Source: Lentisphaeria bacterium (GTDB lineage: Bacteria > Verrucomicrobiota > Lentisphaeria > Victivallales > Victivallaceae). From it: a DNA stretch of 64,000 nt. Each line of letters begins with the position of its first letter. Within the stretch, counting starts at the first letter, position 1. The DNA is taken from the NCBI GenBank assembly GCA_017507125.1, contig JAFWBQ010000023.1:1-64000 (forward strand), written 5' to 3'. The translations under genes were made by a program, and so were the position numbers. The notes under the pieces were generated by a model. It was not told the origin of the DNA. It did not search any database and worked only from the letters and a program-made list of their open reading frames with translations. This document shows, piece by piece, positions 25,355 to 33,735 of this stretch.

Positions 25355-26547
25355 CTGACACTTCCTTTCCTGATTTGTTCCAGCAGTGCCGGGATCACCT
25401 CATAGATATCCCCCACAATGCCGATATGTGCGATTTTGAAGATGGAGGCGTTGGGATCGGTGTTGATGGCAATGATCTTGTCTGCGCCCTTCATCCCGGC
25501 TGCAAACTGGACAGAACCGGAAATCCCGCAGCAGATGATCAGCTTCGGGGCGACAGTCCTGCCTGAAAGTCCGATCTGCTGTTTGTGATTGAGCCATCCT
25601 GCTTCCACAAGGCAGCGGGTCCCTGCCACTTTGCCGTGGAGCGCTTCTGCCAGATCACGTATCATTTGGAGATCTTCCTGACGCTTGATGCCCTTTCCGG
25701 CTGCGACGATGACCTGAGCTTCTTCAATACCCTGTTCTTCAGGCAGGGGTTCGATCCCCTCGACAGTAATGGCAGAAGCCAGTTTGCCGGGAGCAAGAGT
25801 ACGGCGGATTTTGATGCCGGCAGGTGAATCTGCTTTTTCCGGGAAAGGGAAGATCTTGTAGCGTACCGTGGCAAACTGAGGACGGTGGTTCGGGGTGTTG
25901 ATGTGTGCCATGATGTTGCCGCCGAAGGCAGGCCGGATCTGCTCAAGGTCGCTGTTTTCTTTGATATCAAGCACTGTGCAGTCGGCAGTCAGTCCGGTCC
26001 GGAACCTTGCTGCCGCACGGGGAGCAAACTGTCTGCCGATCACCGTACCGCCCACAAGGACGACTGAGGGCTGACGGAAGTTGATAAAATCTTCAAGCGC
26101 GGCAGTGAAAGGCTCCGCCCGGAAATATTTCAACGCTTCATCATCATAGATCACGATTTCATCTGCGCCGTAACGGAAAAGTTCTTCCGCAGAACTTTCC
26201 ACATGGAAACCTGCGATAAAGGCCAGGACTTTCTGATTGACTTTGGCGGCAAGTTCTCTTGCTTTACCCAGCAGTTCCAAGGTGACAGGGTGAAGCTCAT
26301 TTTTCTCTGTCAGCTCTGCAACAACGGCAATGCCCTGCCACTGAGATTTGTCGATTTGCGGAACGATACTTTCCTGATACTCAAAGATTTCCGGAAAACG
26401 TTTGGTACAGAGACGGCACATCTTGCACGCCGCATTGATGGAAAGAACGTTGTCAACGGCTTCGATCGCCCCGAAAGGGCAGATTTTGATCACTTCGGAA
26501 ACGTTCTGGACTTTTTCGTTGTGTATGATTATTCTGCTCATAGCCAT
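25351..26547 (-). CDS. etfA: Electron transfer flavoprotein alpha with N-terminal ferredoxin module
   Basis: 398 residues. Residues 1-55 form a small ferredoxin-like module with Cys23, Cys41, Cys44 and Cys47, enough for one 4Fe-4S cluster. The EtfA domain follows, with the FAD-binding C-terminal part ([33 protein letters not shown]). An added cluster in EtfA is known from LctC of A. woodii and related confurcating enzymes. ATG 26547 abuts the etfB stop; ATG 26541 is an alternative start. Confidence 0.92.
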   Translation of the reverse strand: MAMSRIIIHNEKVQNVSEVIKICPFGAIEAVDNVLSINAACKMCRLCTKRFPEIFEYQESIVPQIDKSQWQGIAVVAELTEKNELHPVTLELLGKARELAAKVNQKVLAFIAGFHVESSAEELFRYGADEIVIYDDEALKYFRAEPFTAALEDFINFRQPSVVLVGGTVIGRQFAPRAAARFRTGLTADCTVLDIKENSDLEQIRPAFGGNIMAHINTPNHRPQFATVRYKIFPFPEKADSPAGIKIRRTLAPGKLASAITVEGIEPLPEEQGIEEAQVIVAAGKGIKRQEDLQMIRDLAEALHGKVAGTRCLVEAGWLNHKQQIGLSGRTVAPKLIICCGISGSVQFAAGMKGADKIIAINTDPNASIFKIAHIGIVGDIYEVIPALLEQIRKGSVR

Positions 26548-27348
26548 TTACCTCGGATTCTGGAGAAATTTGCCCTCTTCAAGGAACGCGGCAAGGCGCA
26601 GGGCATTTTCCTGGCCGCTGCCCTCCCAACGTTCCTGCCGGGTGTTGTGTTCCGGGGGAAACACCCTGACCACCCGGGTCGGAGAACCGCTCTGACCGTA
26701 ATGACTTTCATCCGTGTCGGTAAAATCTTTGAGAGAAAGGAGTTTTATTTTCCGGTCTGCTGTGGCAAGTTTCAGCTTATAAGAGGGCAACCGGGGTTCG
26801 GCAATACTTTCATCAACAGCGATGAGCGCCGGGAGCTGCATGGAAATCTGCATACGGCAGCCCGGCAGCAGCACTGTCGCCTGGAGCTGTTTTTCTTCCA
26901 GAGAACGGATCTTGATGACATTGGCGGCGTGGGGAATGTGAAGGAGCTCTGCAAGTTCCGATCCCACCTGAGCGGTGTCGCCGTCAGTTGTCTGTCTGCC
27001 GCAGATGATGAGATCAAAGGGACCGGCACACTCAAGTGCCTGAGCCAGAGTGTAACTGGTGCTGAGAACATCGGAGCCTCCGAACTTACGATCCGAAACG
27101 AGGACCGCTTCATCGACTCCCATCATAAAGGCTTCGCGCAGAATACTTTGTGCCTGAGGCGGCCCCATGGTCACGGCGGTAAGAGAGGCACCGCAGGATT
27201 CTTTGAGCCGCAGAGCGGTTTCCAGAGCGTAAAGATCACAGGGATTGAGTTTTGATTCCACCCCATCCCGTTTCAATGTTCCGGTCACAGGATCGACCTC
27301 AACGGCAGTGGTTCCCGGGACCTGTTTTATGCAAATGGCGATCTTCAT
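26548..27348 (-). CDS. etfB: Electron transfer flavoprotein beta, bifurcating type
   Basis: 266 residues. Signature segments are K-L-N-P-C-D-L-Y-A-L-E-T-A, V-T-M-G-P-P-Q-A, A-V-L-V-S-D-R-K-F-G-G-S-D and C-G-R-Q-T-T-D-G-D-T-A-Q-V-G. The last, with the long C-terminal arm, is typical of EtfB proteins that bind a second, bifurcating FAD and NAD. It is the first gene of the operon etfB-etfA-lctD-larA. With EtfA and the dehydrogenase it should couple lactate oxidation to NAD+ reduction with ferredoxin as co-donor; this role is from family knowledge. Confidence 0.92.
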   Translation of the reverse strand: MKIAICIKQVPGTTAVEVDPVTGTLKRDGVESKLNPCDLYALETALRLKESCGASLTAVTMGPPQAQSILREAFMMGVDEAVLVSDRKFGGSDVLSTSYTLAQALECAGPFDLIICGRQTTDGDTAQVGSELAELLHIPHAANVIKIRSLEEKQLQATVLLPGCRMQISMQLPALIAVDESIAEPRLPSYKLKLATADRKIKLLSLKDFTDTDESHYGQSGSPTRVVRVFPPEHNTRQERWEGSGQENALRLAAFLEEGKFLQNPR

Positions 27349-27400
27349 AAATATCTTTTCCGAAAGTTGACTGATTTGATATGGAGTTGTTCATCTTCAT

Positions 27401-27429
27401 AATTTAGCACAGAAAGGCGTGTATTACAA
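27401..27429 (-). promoter_or_regulatory. Promoter of the lactate operon
   Basis: Read leftward: TTGTAA (27424-27429), 17 bp, TAAATT (27401-27406) preceded by GTGC. It predicts a start near 27393. Confidence 0.65.
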
Positions 27430-27517
27430 GCAGGAAAAAACTGTTTTTTTACTCTGAGAAAAATTTCAATCGCGTCTTAACGATACAGAAAGAGTTTTTT
27501 TGACTTCTGTCGTGAAC

Positions 27518-27546
27518 TTGAAATTTCTGCATTTTTATGCTATATT
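27518..27546 (+). promoter_or_regulatory. Promoter of the sodium symporter gene
   Basis: TTGAAA (27518-27523), 17 bp, TATATT (27541-27546) with extended TGC. It predicts a start near 27553 and is divergent from the lactate promoter. Confidence 0.75.
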
Positions 27547-27597
27547 ACTGAAAGTTTTTTTTAACTTACAGATTATATAAGGAGCTTATCTCTTTAC

Positions 27598-29124
27598 ATG
27601 AAATTGCCTGAACTTTTCGCAATGGGGCTGTATCTGCTGCTGGTTCTCGGGATCGGTGTCTATTTCTTCATCCGGGAAAGAAAAAAATCCGGATCTGAGA
27701 AATCCTATTTTCTCGGCGGCAGAATGATGAATGGTTGGGTTTCAGCTCTGTCCGCAGGAGCTTCGGATATGAGCGCCTGGGTTCTTATGGGATTGCCCGG
27801 GGCGATCTATCTCTCGGGTATGGGGCAAGTCTGGATCGCCATTGGACTTCTGATCGGAACTGTGACCGCATGGACAACAGTTGCTCCGGTATTGCGGCGC
27901 TACTCCATTGTTGCCGGCGATGCCATTACCATTCCTCAATTTCTTACCCGGCGTTTCTGTTCCGGCCGCAAAGAGATCATGGTGCTTTCTGCCATCGTCT
28001 TTGTGGTGACTTACTGTATTTACTCTGCGGCAAGTCTTTATGTCTGCGGAACTCTTTTTCATACCGTGCTGGGAGTTGATCCCAAGACCGCCATGATCGT
28101 TTCGACTGTCGTTATTGTTGTCTACACCTTTCTCGGCGGATACAGTGCCGTCTGCTGGACCGATTTCTTTCAGGGATTGCTTATGCTGGCGGCTCTGATG
28201 CTGATCCCCATTGCCTGCGGTGTGATCATGAGCTGTGAAAACTTTGTTGCGCCTGCGGCAAAACTCTCTGAGAACTACTGGAATTTCCTTTCTACAGGAA
28301 AGGCGGATTGGAAAAGCTGCTGCGATATCATCACCGGTCTGGGCTGGGGACTCGGATATTTCGGTATGCCCCATATCCTGATCCGCTATTTTTCGGTGAA
28401 AGATGAAAAGGAGATGAGAAAATCCCGTATCATCGGCTGTACCTGGTTTGTGCTGATCCTTGCCGCTTCCTGCGCCGTGGGGCTGGTCGGCAGAAAATAT
28501 CTGGGTGATATCCTCATCGCTCAGAATGGCTCCGAACTGGTCTTCATCAATATGATCCGCAGTGTTTTTGACAAGGTGGGAAGCTCTACCGGTCTGACTG
28601 TCACAGCTGTGTTTCTGGGGGGGATCACTCTCTCGGCGATCCTTGCCGCTGCCATGAGTACAGCTGATTCCCAGCTTCTTGCTTCTTCTTCAGCCTTTGC
28701 GTCGGATCTTTACAAGCCCATCATACGCAGAAAGGCTTCTGAAAAAGAGATGCTCTGGGCGGGCAGAAGCATCGTTGTCATCATTTCATTGGTTGCCTAC
28801 TGCATTGCGGCAAGTCCTCAATGTCAGGGGCTGATGGCTCTTGTTTCCTGTGCCTGGGGCGCTTTCGGAGCCGCTTTCGGCCCTGTCATACTTCTGGCTC
28901 TTTACTGGAAACGCCTGACTTACTGGGGCGCCTTTGCCGGGATCCTCGCCGGATTTGCGGTGGATATCTGCTGGTATCTCTTTATGCAGTGGACTTTGAT
29001 CTATGAGATCATTCCGGGATTCATTGCCGGACTTGCCGCTGCTGCTGCGGTTTCATACTGCGACGCTGCTCCCGGTGCTGATGTGATTGCGAACTTCAAC
29101 AAATCACGGGAAAAAATTGATTGA
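27598..29124 (+). CDS. Sodium:solute symporter (SSS, PutP-like)
   Basis: 508 residues, about 13 membrane segments. The order of segments is that of the SSS family, with Y-F-L-G-G-R-M-M-N-G-W-V-S-A-L-S near residue 40, F-L-G-G-Y-S-A-V-C-W-T-D near 170 and the family signature A-A-A-M-S-T-A-D-S-Q-L-L-A-S-S-S-A near 350. The sequence is closest in style to PutP (Na+/proline), but the substrate cannot be told. It may serve the neighbouring sugar-release genes or, since it is divergent from the lactate operon, carry lactate; both are inference. AAGGAG lies 13 bases upstream of ATG. Confidence 0.9.
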   Translation: MKLPELFAMGLYLLLVLGIGVYFFIRERKKSGSEKSYFLGGRMMNGWVSALSAGASDMSAWVLMGLPGAIYLSGMGQVWIAIGLLIGTVTAWTTVAPVLRRYSIVAGDAITIPQFLTRRFCSGRKEIMVLSAIVFVVTYCIYSAASLYVCGTLFHTVLGVDPKTAMIVSTVVIVVYTFLGGYSAVCWTDFFQGLLMLAALMLIPIACGVIMSCENFVAPAAKLSENYWNFLSTGKADWKSCCDIITGLGWGLGYFGMPHILIRYFSVKDEKEMRKSRIIGCTWFVLILAASCAVGLVGRKYLGDILIAQNGSELVFINMIRSVFDKVGSSTGLTVTAVFLGGITLSAILAAAMSTADSQLLASSSAFASDLYKPIIRRKASEKEMLWAGRSIVVIISLVAYCIAASPQCQGLMALVSCAWGAFGAAFGPVILLALYWKRLTYWGAFAGILAGFAVDICWYLFMQWTLIYEIIPGFIAGLAAAAAVSYCDAAPGADVIANFNKSREKID

Positions 29125-29184
29125 CTTTGCTGCCGGGGTGAATCCCGGCTGAAAACTTATACAACAATAAGGAAAGGTTGGTAA

Positions 29185-30369
29185 ATGATGAAAAAAATGA
29201 TGTTTCTGCTGGGTGCACTTCTCGGTTTCTCCCTGGCTGCGTCAGAAGTCCCCGTGAAGGGATTTCTTAATGCCCGCTGCTGGAGAAGACAGAATTTCGC
29301 GCAGTTGGTCAAAGAAAACGGCAAGGTCGTTGCCGTGAAACTTCTGCCCGGAAATGCCTACTGCGGGCTGGGCAATTACGGATATCCCATTGACGGCGGC
29401 AAAGATATCAACGCCCTCTATGAAGGTATCTCCTTTGAAGTCAAAGGCGACGGCTCAAATGAATGGGGCGCTGTTTCCATCGGCGAATCAAGAGCGTTTC
29501 AGGCTCATGCCTATTTTCCTCTGAAAAGCAAAGAGTGGAAGAAATATACTTTCAGTTTTGCTGACATGTCGCCTTCCAGCGACTACAACGCCGGTATCTG
29601 GGCGAAAATGCCTGTGACCCGTCTGGGAAGCCTCTCTTTCGGCGATTCCTGGCGCATCACCTGGTGCAATGCCAGGCGCGTTCCTTTTTCTTATCAGGTC
29701 CGTAATCTTTCTCTGCTGAAAAAAGCCGCCCCGAAATATGATTATGCCAAGTACAAGAAAGCCATGGATCTTTCTGCTGCTGTCAAAATGATGAAAAGTA
29801 AACAGAAAGTTCAGATCACCTGTTTCGGTGACTCCATCACAGCCGGAACCGGTCTGCGCTCAACTGAGAAACGCTATGCAGTTCTCATTGGTGAAATGCT
29901 TGCCAAAAAATTCAACAATCCCAACATCAAAAGTGAGTGTGTCGCTGTTGGTGGCGCCCGTACCAAAGACTCCATCGCCTGGCTTGACCGTGATTTGACC
30001 AAAGGTCTGCCGGATGTCGCCACCATGCTTATCGGCTACAACAACCGTTCCGGCGGCCAGTCTGTTGAGCTCTTCAAAAAGCAGCTTGAGATCTGGATCA
30101 CCCACCTGCTTGCCCGTACAAATGGAAAAACTGCTATTGTCCTTATCCCCACCGTCCCCGGCGTTCCCCGCTGGTATGCTCAGGATGATATGGCAAAGGC
30201 TGTCTATGAAGTCGCTGCCAAATACAACTGCACTGTGGTGCCTATGGAAAAGATCATCAAAAAAATGGGCCCCTTTGAATACCGCGCAAAATATCTCTGT
30301 GATAGTGTTCACCCCAATCAGGCCGGTCACATGATGTTTGCCAATGAGATCGTCAAATATTTCAAGTGA
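29185..30369 (+). CDS. Exported SGNH/GDSL hydrolase
   Basis: 394 residues. Signal peptide (about 1-19, ending A-A-S), a beta-sandwich-like N-terminal domain (about 25-180), then an SGNH esterase domain: F-G-D-S217-I-T-A-G, an atypical G-Y-N-N block where G-x-N-D is usual, and D-S-V-H-P-N near the C-terminus. It probably removes acyl groups from a polysaccharide in the periplasm or outside. It follows the symporter by 60 bases and ends in a strong terminator. AAGGAAAGG precedes two in-frame ATGs at 29185 and 29188. Confidence 0.85.
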   Translation: MMKKMMFLLGALLGFSLAASEVPVKGFLNARCWRRQNFAQLVKENGKVVAVKLLPGNAYCGLGNYGYPIDGGKDINALYEGISFEVKGDGSNEWGAVSIGESRAFQAHAYFPLKSKEWKKYTFSFADMSPSSDYNAGIWAKMPVTRLGSLSFGDSWRITWCNARRVPFSYQVRNLSLLKKAAPKYDYAKYKKAMDLSAAVKMMKSKQKVQITCFGDSITAGTGLRSTEKRYAVLIGEMLAKKFNNPNIKSECVAVGGARTKDSIAWLDRDLTKGLPDVATMLIGYNNRSGGQSVELFKKQLEIWITHLLARTNGKTAIVLIPTVPGVPRWYAQDDMAKAVYEVAAKYNCTVVPMEKIIKKMGPFEYRAKYLCDSVHPNQAGHMMFANEIVKYFK

Positions 30370-30387
30370 TTTTCTTTGCCGCACTGA

Positions 30388-30418
30388 GCGTCCGGATTCT
30401 TCCGGGCGCTTTTTTTTC
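30388..30418 (+). terminator. Intrinsic terminator after the SGNH gene
   Basis: Stem GCGTCCGGA/TCCGGGCGC (30388-30409) with one wobble pair, then nine T. Confidence 0.92.
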
Positions 30419-30462
30419 TTTGAAAATGTCATGAATTATATATTTTTTCAAGAAAATATATG

Positions 30463-30491
30463 TTGTAATTCTTTTTTTCAGGTGCTATATT
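30463..30491 (+). promoter_or_regulatory. Promoter of the DUF4838 gene
   Basis: TTGTAA (30463-30468), 17 bp, TATATT (30486-30491) with extended TGC. It predicts a start near 30498 and so excludes in-frame starts further upstream. Confidence 0.75.
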
Positions 30492-30535
30492 TAGTCCGGT
30501 TTCTGTTTTTGTCACTCATTTCAAGAGAGGTGCTT

Positions 30536-33493
30536 ATGTTGAGAAATATTGTGCTGGCAGGCATGTTGTGCTGCCTGAGTGCCGGAGCTGCTCCGGCGGT
30601 GAAATTGGATTACAAGTTCCAACCGGATCTCCCCCGTTCCATCAAGATCGGTGAAAAGCCGCTTCTGACACTGGTTTCAGGCGGGAAAGTCCAATTTGAG
30701 ATCGTTGTTCCTCCTGCGGCTTCACCCGTGGCGAAAGATGCCGGCAAAGAGGCGGCAGCGCTTCTTTCACAGGCTTACGGCACAAAGATTTCGGTTCAAC
30801 AGAAACCCTCCGGGAAATGTTCCGCCATTATCATCGGAGACCGGGAACTTGCCCGGAAAAACGGACTTCAGCTTGATAAGATCGACCGTGACGGCTTCTT
30901 CATCAAGACCATCGGGAACAATGTTCTCGTTATTGGCAGAGACGATCCGAAACTTGCCGTCAAACAGATGAAATTCCACGGCGACGGCGGTGAACGCGCC
31001 ACACTTTTTGCCGTTTATGACTTTCTGGAGCGTTTTGCAGGTGTCAGATTTTACTTCCCCGGAAAACTGGGAACTGTTCTCCCCCGGAAGCAGGAGTGGA
31101 AACTGCCTGAGATCAATATTTATGACCGTCCTGATAAAGTGCAGCGCAGTACCTATTCTTCATGGCGGCCCCGCCATCTGACTATGCCCCCTGAGCTGGG
31201 CAAGCCTTTCAATATGCGGGAATACCGTATGCGTATGAGATACAACTCCTGGACCTGGCCCTGCTGTCACGGTCTTGAAAAACAGGGCTTTATTCCCCGC
31301 TATGCCAAGAGCAATCCTGAATACTTTGCCCATAATGCTCAGGGCAAATCTGTGCTTGAGTTCCGCACTGATAAGCAGAATCAGTTATGTTTCAACAGCG
31401 GGATCCGTGAAGAGATCTATAAAGACGCTCTTTCATTCCTGAAAGGAGAACCCGCCTCAAAGCGGGGGATCCGTCCCTATCATCACAAACCGAACTATGT
31501 GGGATGGCACAGTCAGCTTGACCTGAAGATCCCTGTTTATGACATTACTCCCGATGACGGATATTATCCCTGCCGCTGCCCCAAATGCCGGAAAAGTTTC
31601 CCCGATGTTGAAGGAAGAAACAACAAAGCTCTCAGCGATTTCATGTGGCGCTATTATGCCGATGCCGCCAACTATGTGAAAGATTACGGTTATATCGCTG
31701 CGTGGATCTATTATCCCACTTTGCTGACTCCCAGCTTCAAACTGCCTGAAAATCTTCTCTTTGTCATGTGTCCCAAAGGTCCCTGGAGCTGCGGCAGCGA
31801 AGAGATCTTCAAAAAAGAAATGGAACGGGTGAAAATCTGGGGTGAGATTACCGGCAGCCGCATGAGATTGTGGAACTATATGATCAAGTATCCCCACGGA
31901 TCTTATCCCGGAGTTCCTTCAAACGCCCCCCGCGCCGTTGCCCGTTATTACAGAGAGGCGGCGCCCTACATCTGCGGCGCTTTTGCTGAAGTCGGCATGG
32001 AGCGTTTCATGTTCCAGTATCTGAATTTGTATGTCTATTACAAGGCACTCTGGGACAACAATCTGGATATTGAAGCTCTTCTTGCTGAGCACCATAAACT
32101 CCTTTTCGGCGCTGCCGCCAAACCCATGAGCGCTTTTTACGATGAAATTGAAAAAATCTGGCTGGGACTTGTGGGCAACAGCGTCGATACGCCTGAAGGT
32201 CCAAAAACTGTGATGATCTCCGACTTTGAGATCTGGACCAAACGCTACTCTGAAAAGGTCATGAAGAGAATGGAAAGTCACCTCAAGGCTGCCGAAGCGG
32301 CAGTTCCGAAAAACTCCATGGAAGCTGAAAGGATCCGTTTCATCAAACGGGAAGTCTGGAAGACCGCCGTTGACCGGCGCAAGAGTTTTATGGAAACCCT
32401 TGAACAGAAAGACTCCTGGCGCATGAGTGCCGCTGAAGCAAAAACGCCTGTCACGATTGACGGAAAACTCAATGACAGGGCGTGGAAAGCTGCCACCCCC
32501 ATCTATCTGACCCGCTTCGGCAAGGGAAAAGTTGAAGTCAATACCATTGTGAAGATGCTTTATGACAAGGAGAACTTCTACTTTGCTTTTGAAAACTTTG
32601 AGCCTGATACTGACAAGATCCAGGCTGTTGATTATGCCCATGATGACGGCAGACGCTGGGCGAACTCCACCTCTGAGATCTTCCTCAATCCCGATAATAC
32701 CCGGACAAACTTTTACCAGCTGATGATCGACTCCAAAGGAAAAGTGACCGATTATCACAATGTCAAGGGACTTTTCAAGACCGACTGGAACAGTAACGCA
32801 GAAATCAAAACATCCATCGTGAAAGGGAAAAAATGGATCGCTGAAGTGAAACTTCCCCGGAAAAGTATGCAGGGCAGCTCCTCTGCGTTCCCCATAAACT
32901 TTTCACGCCACCGTGCCCGTTCCAATGAAAAAGGCGAAGTCTATACTTGGAATCCTTTTATGCGCCGTTTCCACGAAGTTGACAAGTGGGGATGGTGTTT
33001 CCTCGGTAAAGATCCCAGCACCAATATCATTAAATACGGCGACTTTGAAGTGCCCATCCGCAGCGGGCGCTGGATCGGACCCTGGTATGGGCAGAAAGTC
33101 CTTCACGTTGATGAGAAAGTTTTTCTTGCAGGCGGCCGTTCCGTGAAGTTGACTCTGGCGGGCGTCAGTGATGTGACGCAGCGTTTCAAGCTGAAACCTG
33201 ACACCGAATATGTGGTCAGTTATTTTGTGAAACTGGAAAATCTTGCCACCGACGGCGTCGGCGGTCTCAGAGCCAGATTTGATGAACGCGGCGGCAATGT
33301 CCACTGGCTGCCCCGGGCCTATCTCAGAGGCACTATGGATTGGACACGGATCTCTATGAAGATCAAAACAAGTCCCCAATGCGGCTCCAAGCGCAAAGGC
33401 AGTCTGACAGAGTACCTGAGCATCGCCCTCGGTAAGGGAACCAAGGGCAATGCATGGGTCGACCATGTAGAGATCCGCGAAATAAAAAAGTAA
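30536..33493 (+). CDS. Exported DUF4838/alpha-glucuronidase-like protein with CBM-like domains
   Basis: 985 residues from ATG 30536, which is preceded by AAGAGAGG and starts a signal peptide (L-A-G-M-L-C-C-L-S-A-G-A-A). Domains: a GH67-like N-terminal alpha/beta domain (about 55-190), the DUF4838 barrel (about 195-560, with D-I-T-P-D-D-G-Y-Y-P-C-R-C-P-K-C), a CBM9-like beta-sandwich beginning T-I-D-G-K-L-N-D-R-A-W (about 640-800), and a C-terminal jelly-roll (about 835-985). It probably binds and cleaves uronic-acid-rich plant or host glycans outside the inner membrane; the reaction is inferred from fold only. A longer in-frame reading (from 30338) crosses the terminator and promoter and is unlikely. 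Confidence 0.85.
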   Translation: MLRNIVLAGMLCCLSAGAAPAVKLDYKFQPDLPRSIKIGEKPLLTLVSGGKVQFEIVVPPAASPVAKDAGKEAAALLSQAYGTKISVQQKPSGKCSAIIIGDRELARKNGLQLDKIDRDGFFIKTIGNNVLVIGRDDPKLAVKQMKFHGDGGERATLFAVYDFLERFAGVRFYFPGKLGTVLPRKQEWKLPEINIYDRPDKVQRSTYSSWRPRHLTMPPELGKPFNMREYRMRMRYNSWTWPCCHGLEKQGFIPRYAKSNPEYFAHNAQGKSVLEFRTDKQNQLCFNSGIREEIYKDALSFLKGEPASKRGIRPYHHKPNYVGWHSQLDLKIPVYDITPDDGYYPCRCPKCRKSFPDVEGRNNKALSDFMWRYYADAANYVKDYGYIAAWIYYPTLLTPSFKLPENLLFVMCPKGPWSCGSEEIFKKEMERVKIWGEITGSRMRLWNYMIKYPHGSYPGVPSNAPRAVARYYREAAPYICGAFAEVGMERFMFQYLNLYVYYKALWDNNLDIEALLAEHHKLLFGAAAKPMSAFYDEIEKIWLGLVGNSVDTPEGPKTVMISDFEIWTKRYSEKVMKRMESHLKAAEAAVPKNSMEAERIRFIKREVWKTAVDRRKSFMETLEQKDSWRMSAAEAKTPVTIDGKLNDRAWKAATPIYLTRFGKGKVEVNTIVKMLYDKENFYFAFENFEPDTDKIQAVDYAHDDGRRWANSTSEIFLNPDNTRTNFYQLMIDSKGKVTDYHNVKGLFKTDWNSNAEIKTSIVKGKKWIAEVKLPRKSMQGSSSAFPINFSRHRARSNEKGEVYTWNPFMRRFHEVDKWGWCFLGKDPSTNIIKYGDFEVPIRSGRWIGPWYGQKVLHVDEKVFLAGGRSVKLTLAGVSDVTQRFKLKPDTEYVVSYFVKLENLATDGVGGLRARFDERGGNVHWLPRAYLRGTMDWTRISMKIKTSPQCGSKRKGSLTEYLSIALGKGTKGNAWVDHVEIREIKK

Positions 33494-33627
33494 AGCGCTG
33501 TTCCCGACAAAGGTCGGTAAAAAAGGTTCAGGGAGTTGGGGCGGGGGAAAAGCCCTTTTGAGGAAAGGTCTTTTTCCCCCGCCCCAAACCCCACCCCCTT
33601 TTCCCAAACCTTTTTCAGTAACGCTTT
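33492..33627. repeat. Long nested hairpin element
   Basis: A 136-bp nested palindrome. The inner stem is 16 perfect pairs (TTGGGGCGGGGGAAAA, 33536-33551, with 33572-33587). Outer pairings include AAAAAGGTT with AACCTTTTT and AAAGCG with CGCTTT, and a small CCGAC/GTCGG hairpin sits on the left arm. It begins at the stop codon of the DUF4838 gene and may act as a terminator or mRNA stabiliser, or be a member of a dispersed repeat family. Confidence 0.75.
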
Positions 33628-33735
33628 TCATTTTTGAGTTCTCAAAAATAAAAAGCGGTCTGTAAAAGTCTTTTGTAAAAAAATATTTTACCTACCCGTG
33701 AAGGGAACAGAGCAAAAAGTAAGAGGAAGTTAATT

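Noticed and set aside
26203-27255. 350-codon plus-strand frame over etfA/etfB
   Set aside because: It crosses both Etf genes, which have clear motifs in the minus strand; no promoter or ribosome binding site.
29132-29149. GCCGGG/CCCGGC hairpin between the symporter and SGNH genes as terminator
   Set aside because: There is no T run after it, so it is more likely an attenuating or stabilising hairpin within one transcript.
30338-30535. N-terminal extension of the DUF4838 protein
   Set aside because: It would start inside the upstream terminator region and cross a strong promoter; the signal peptide begins at 30536.
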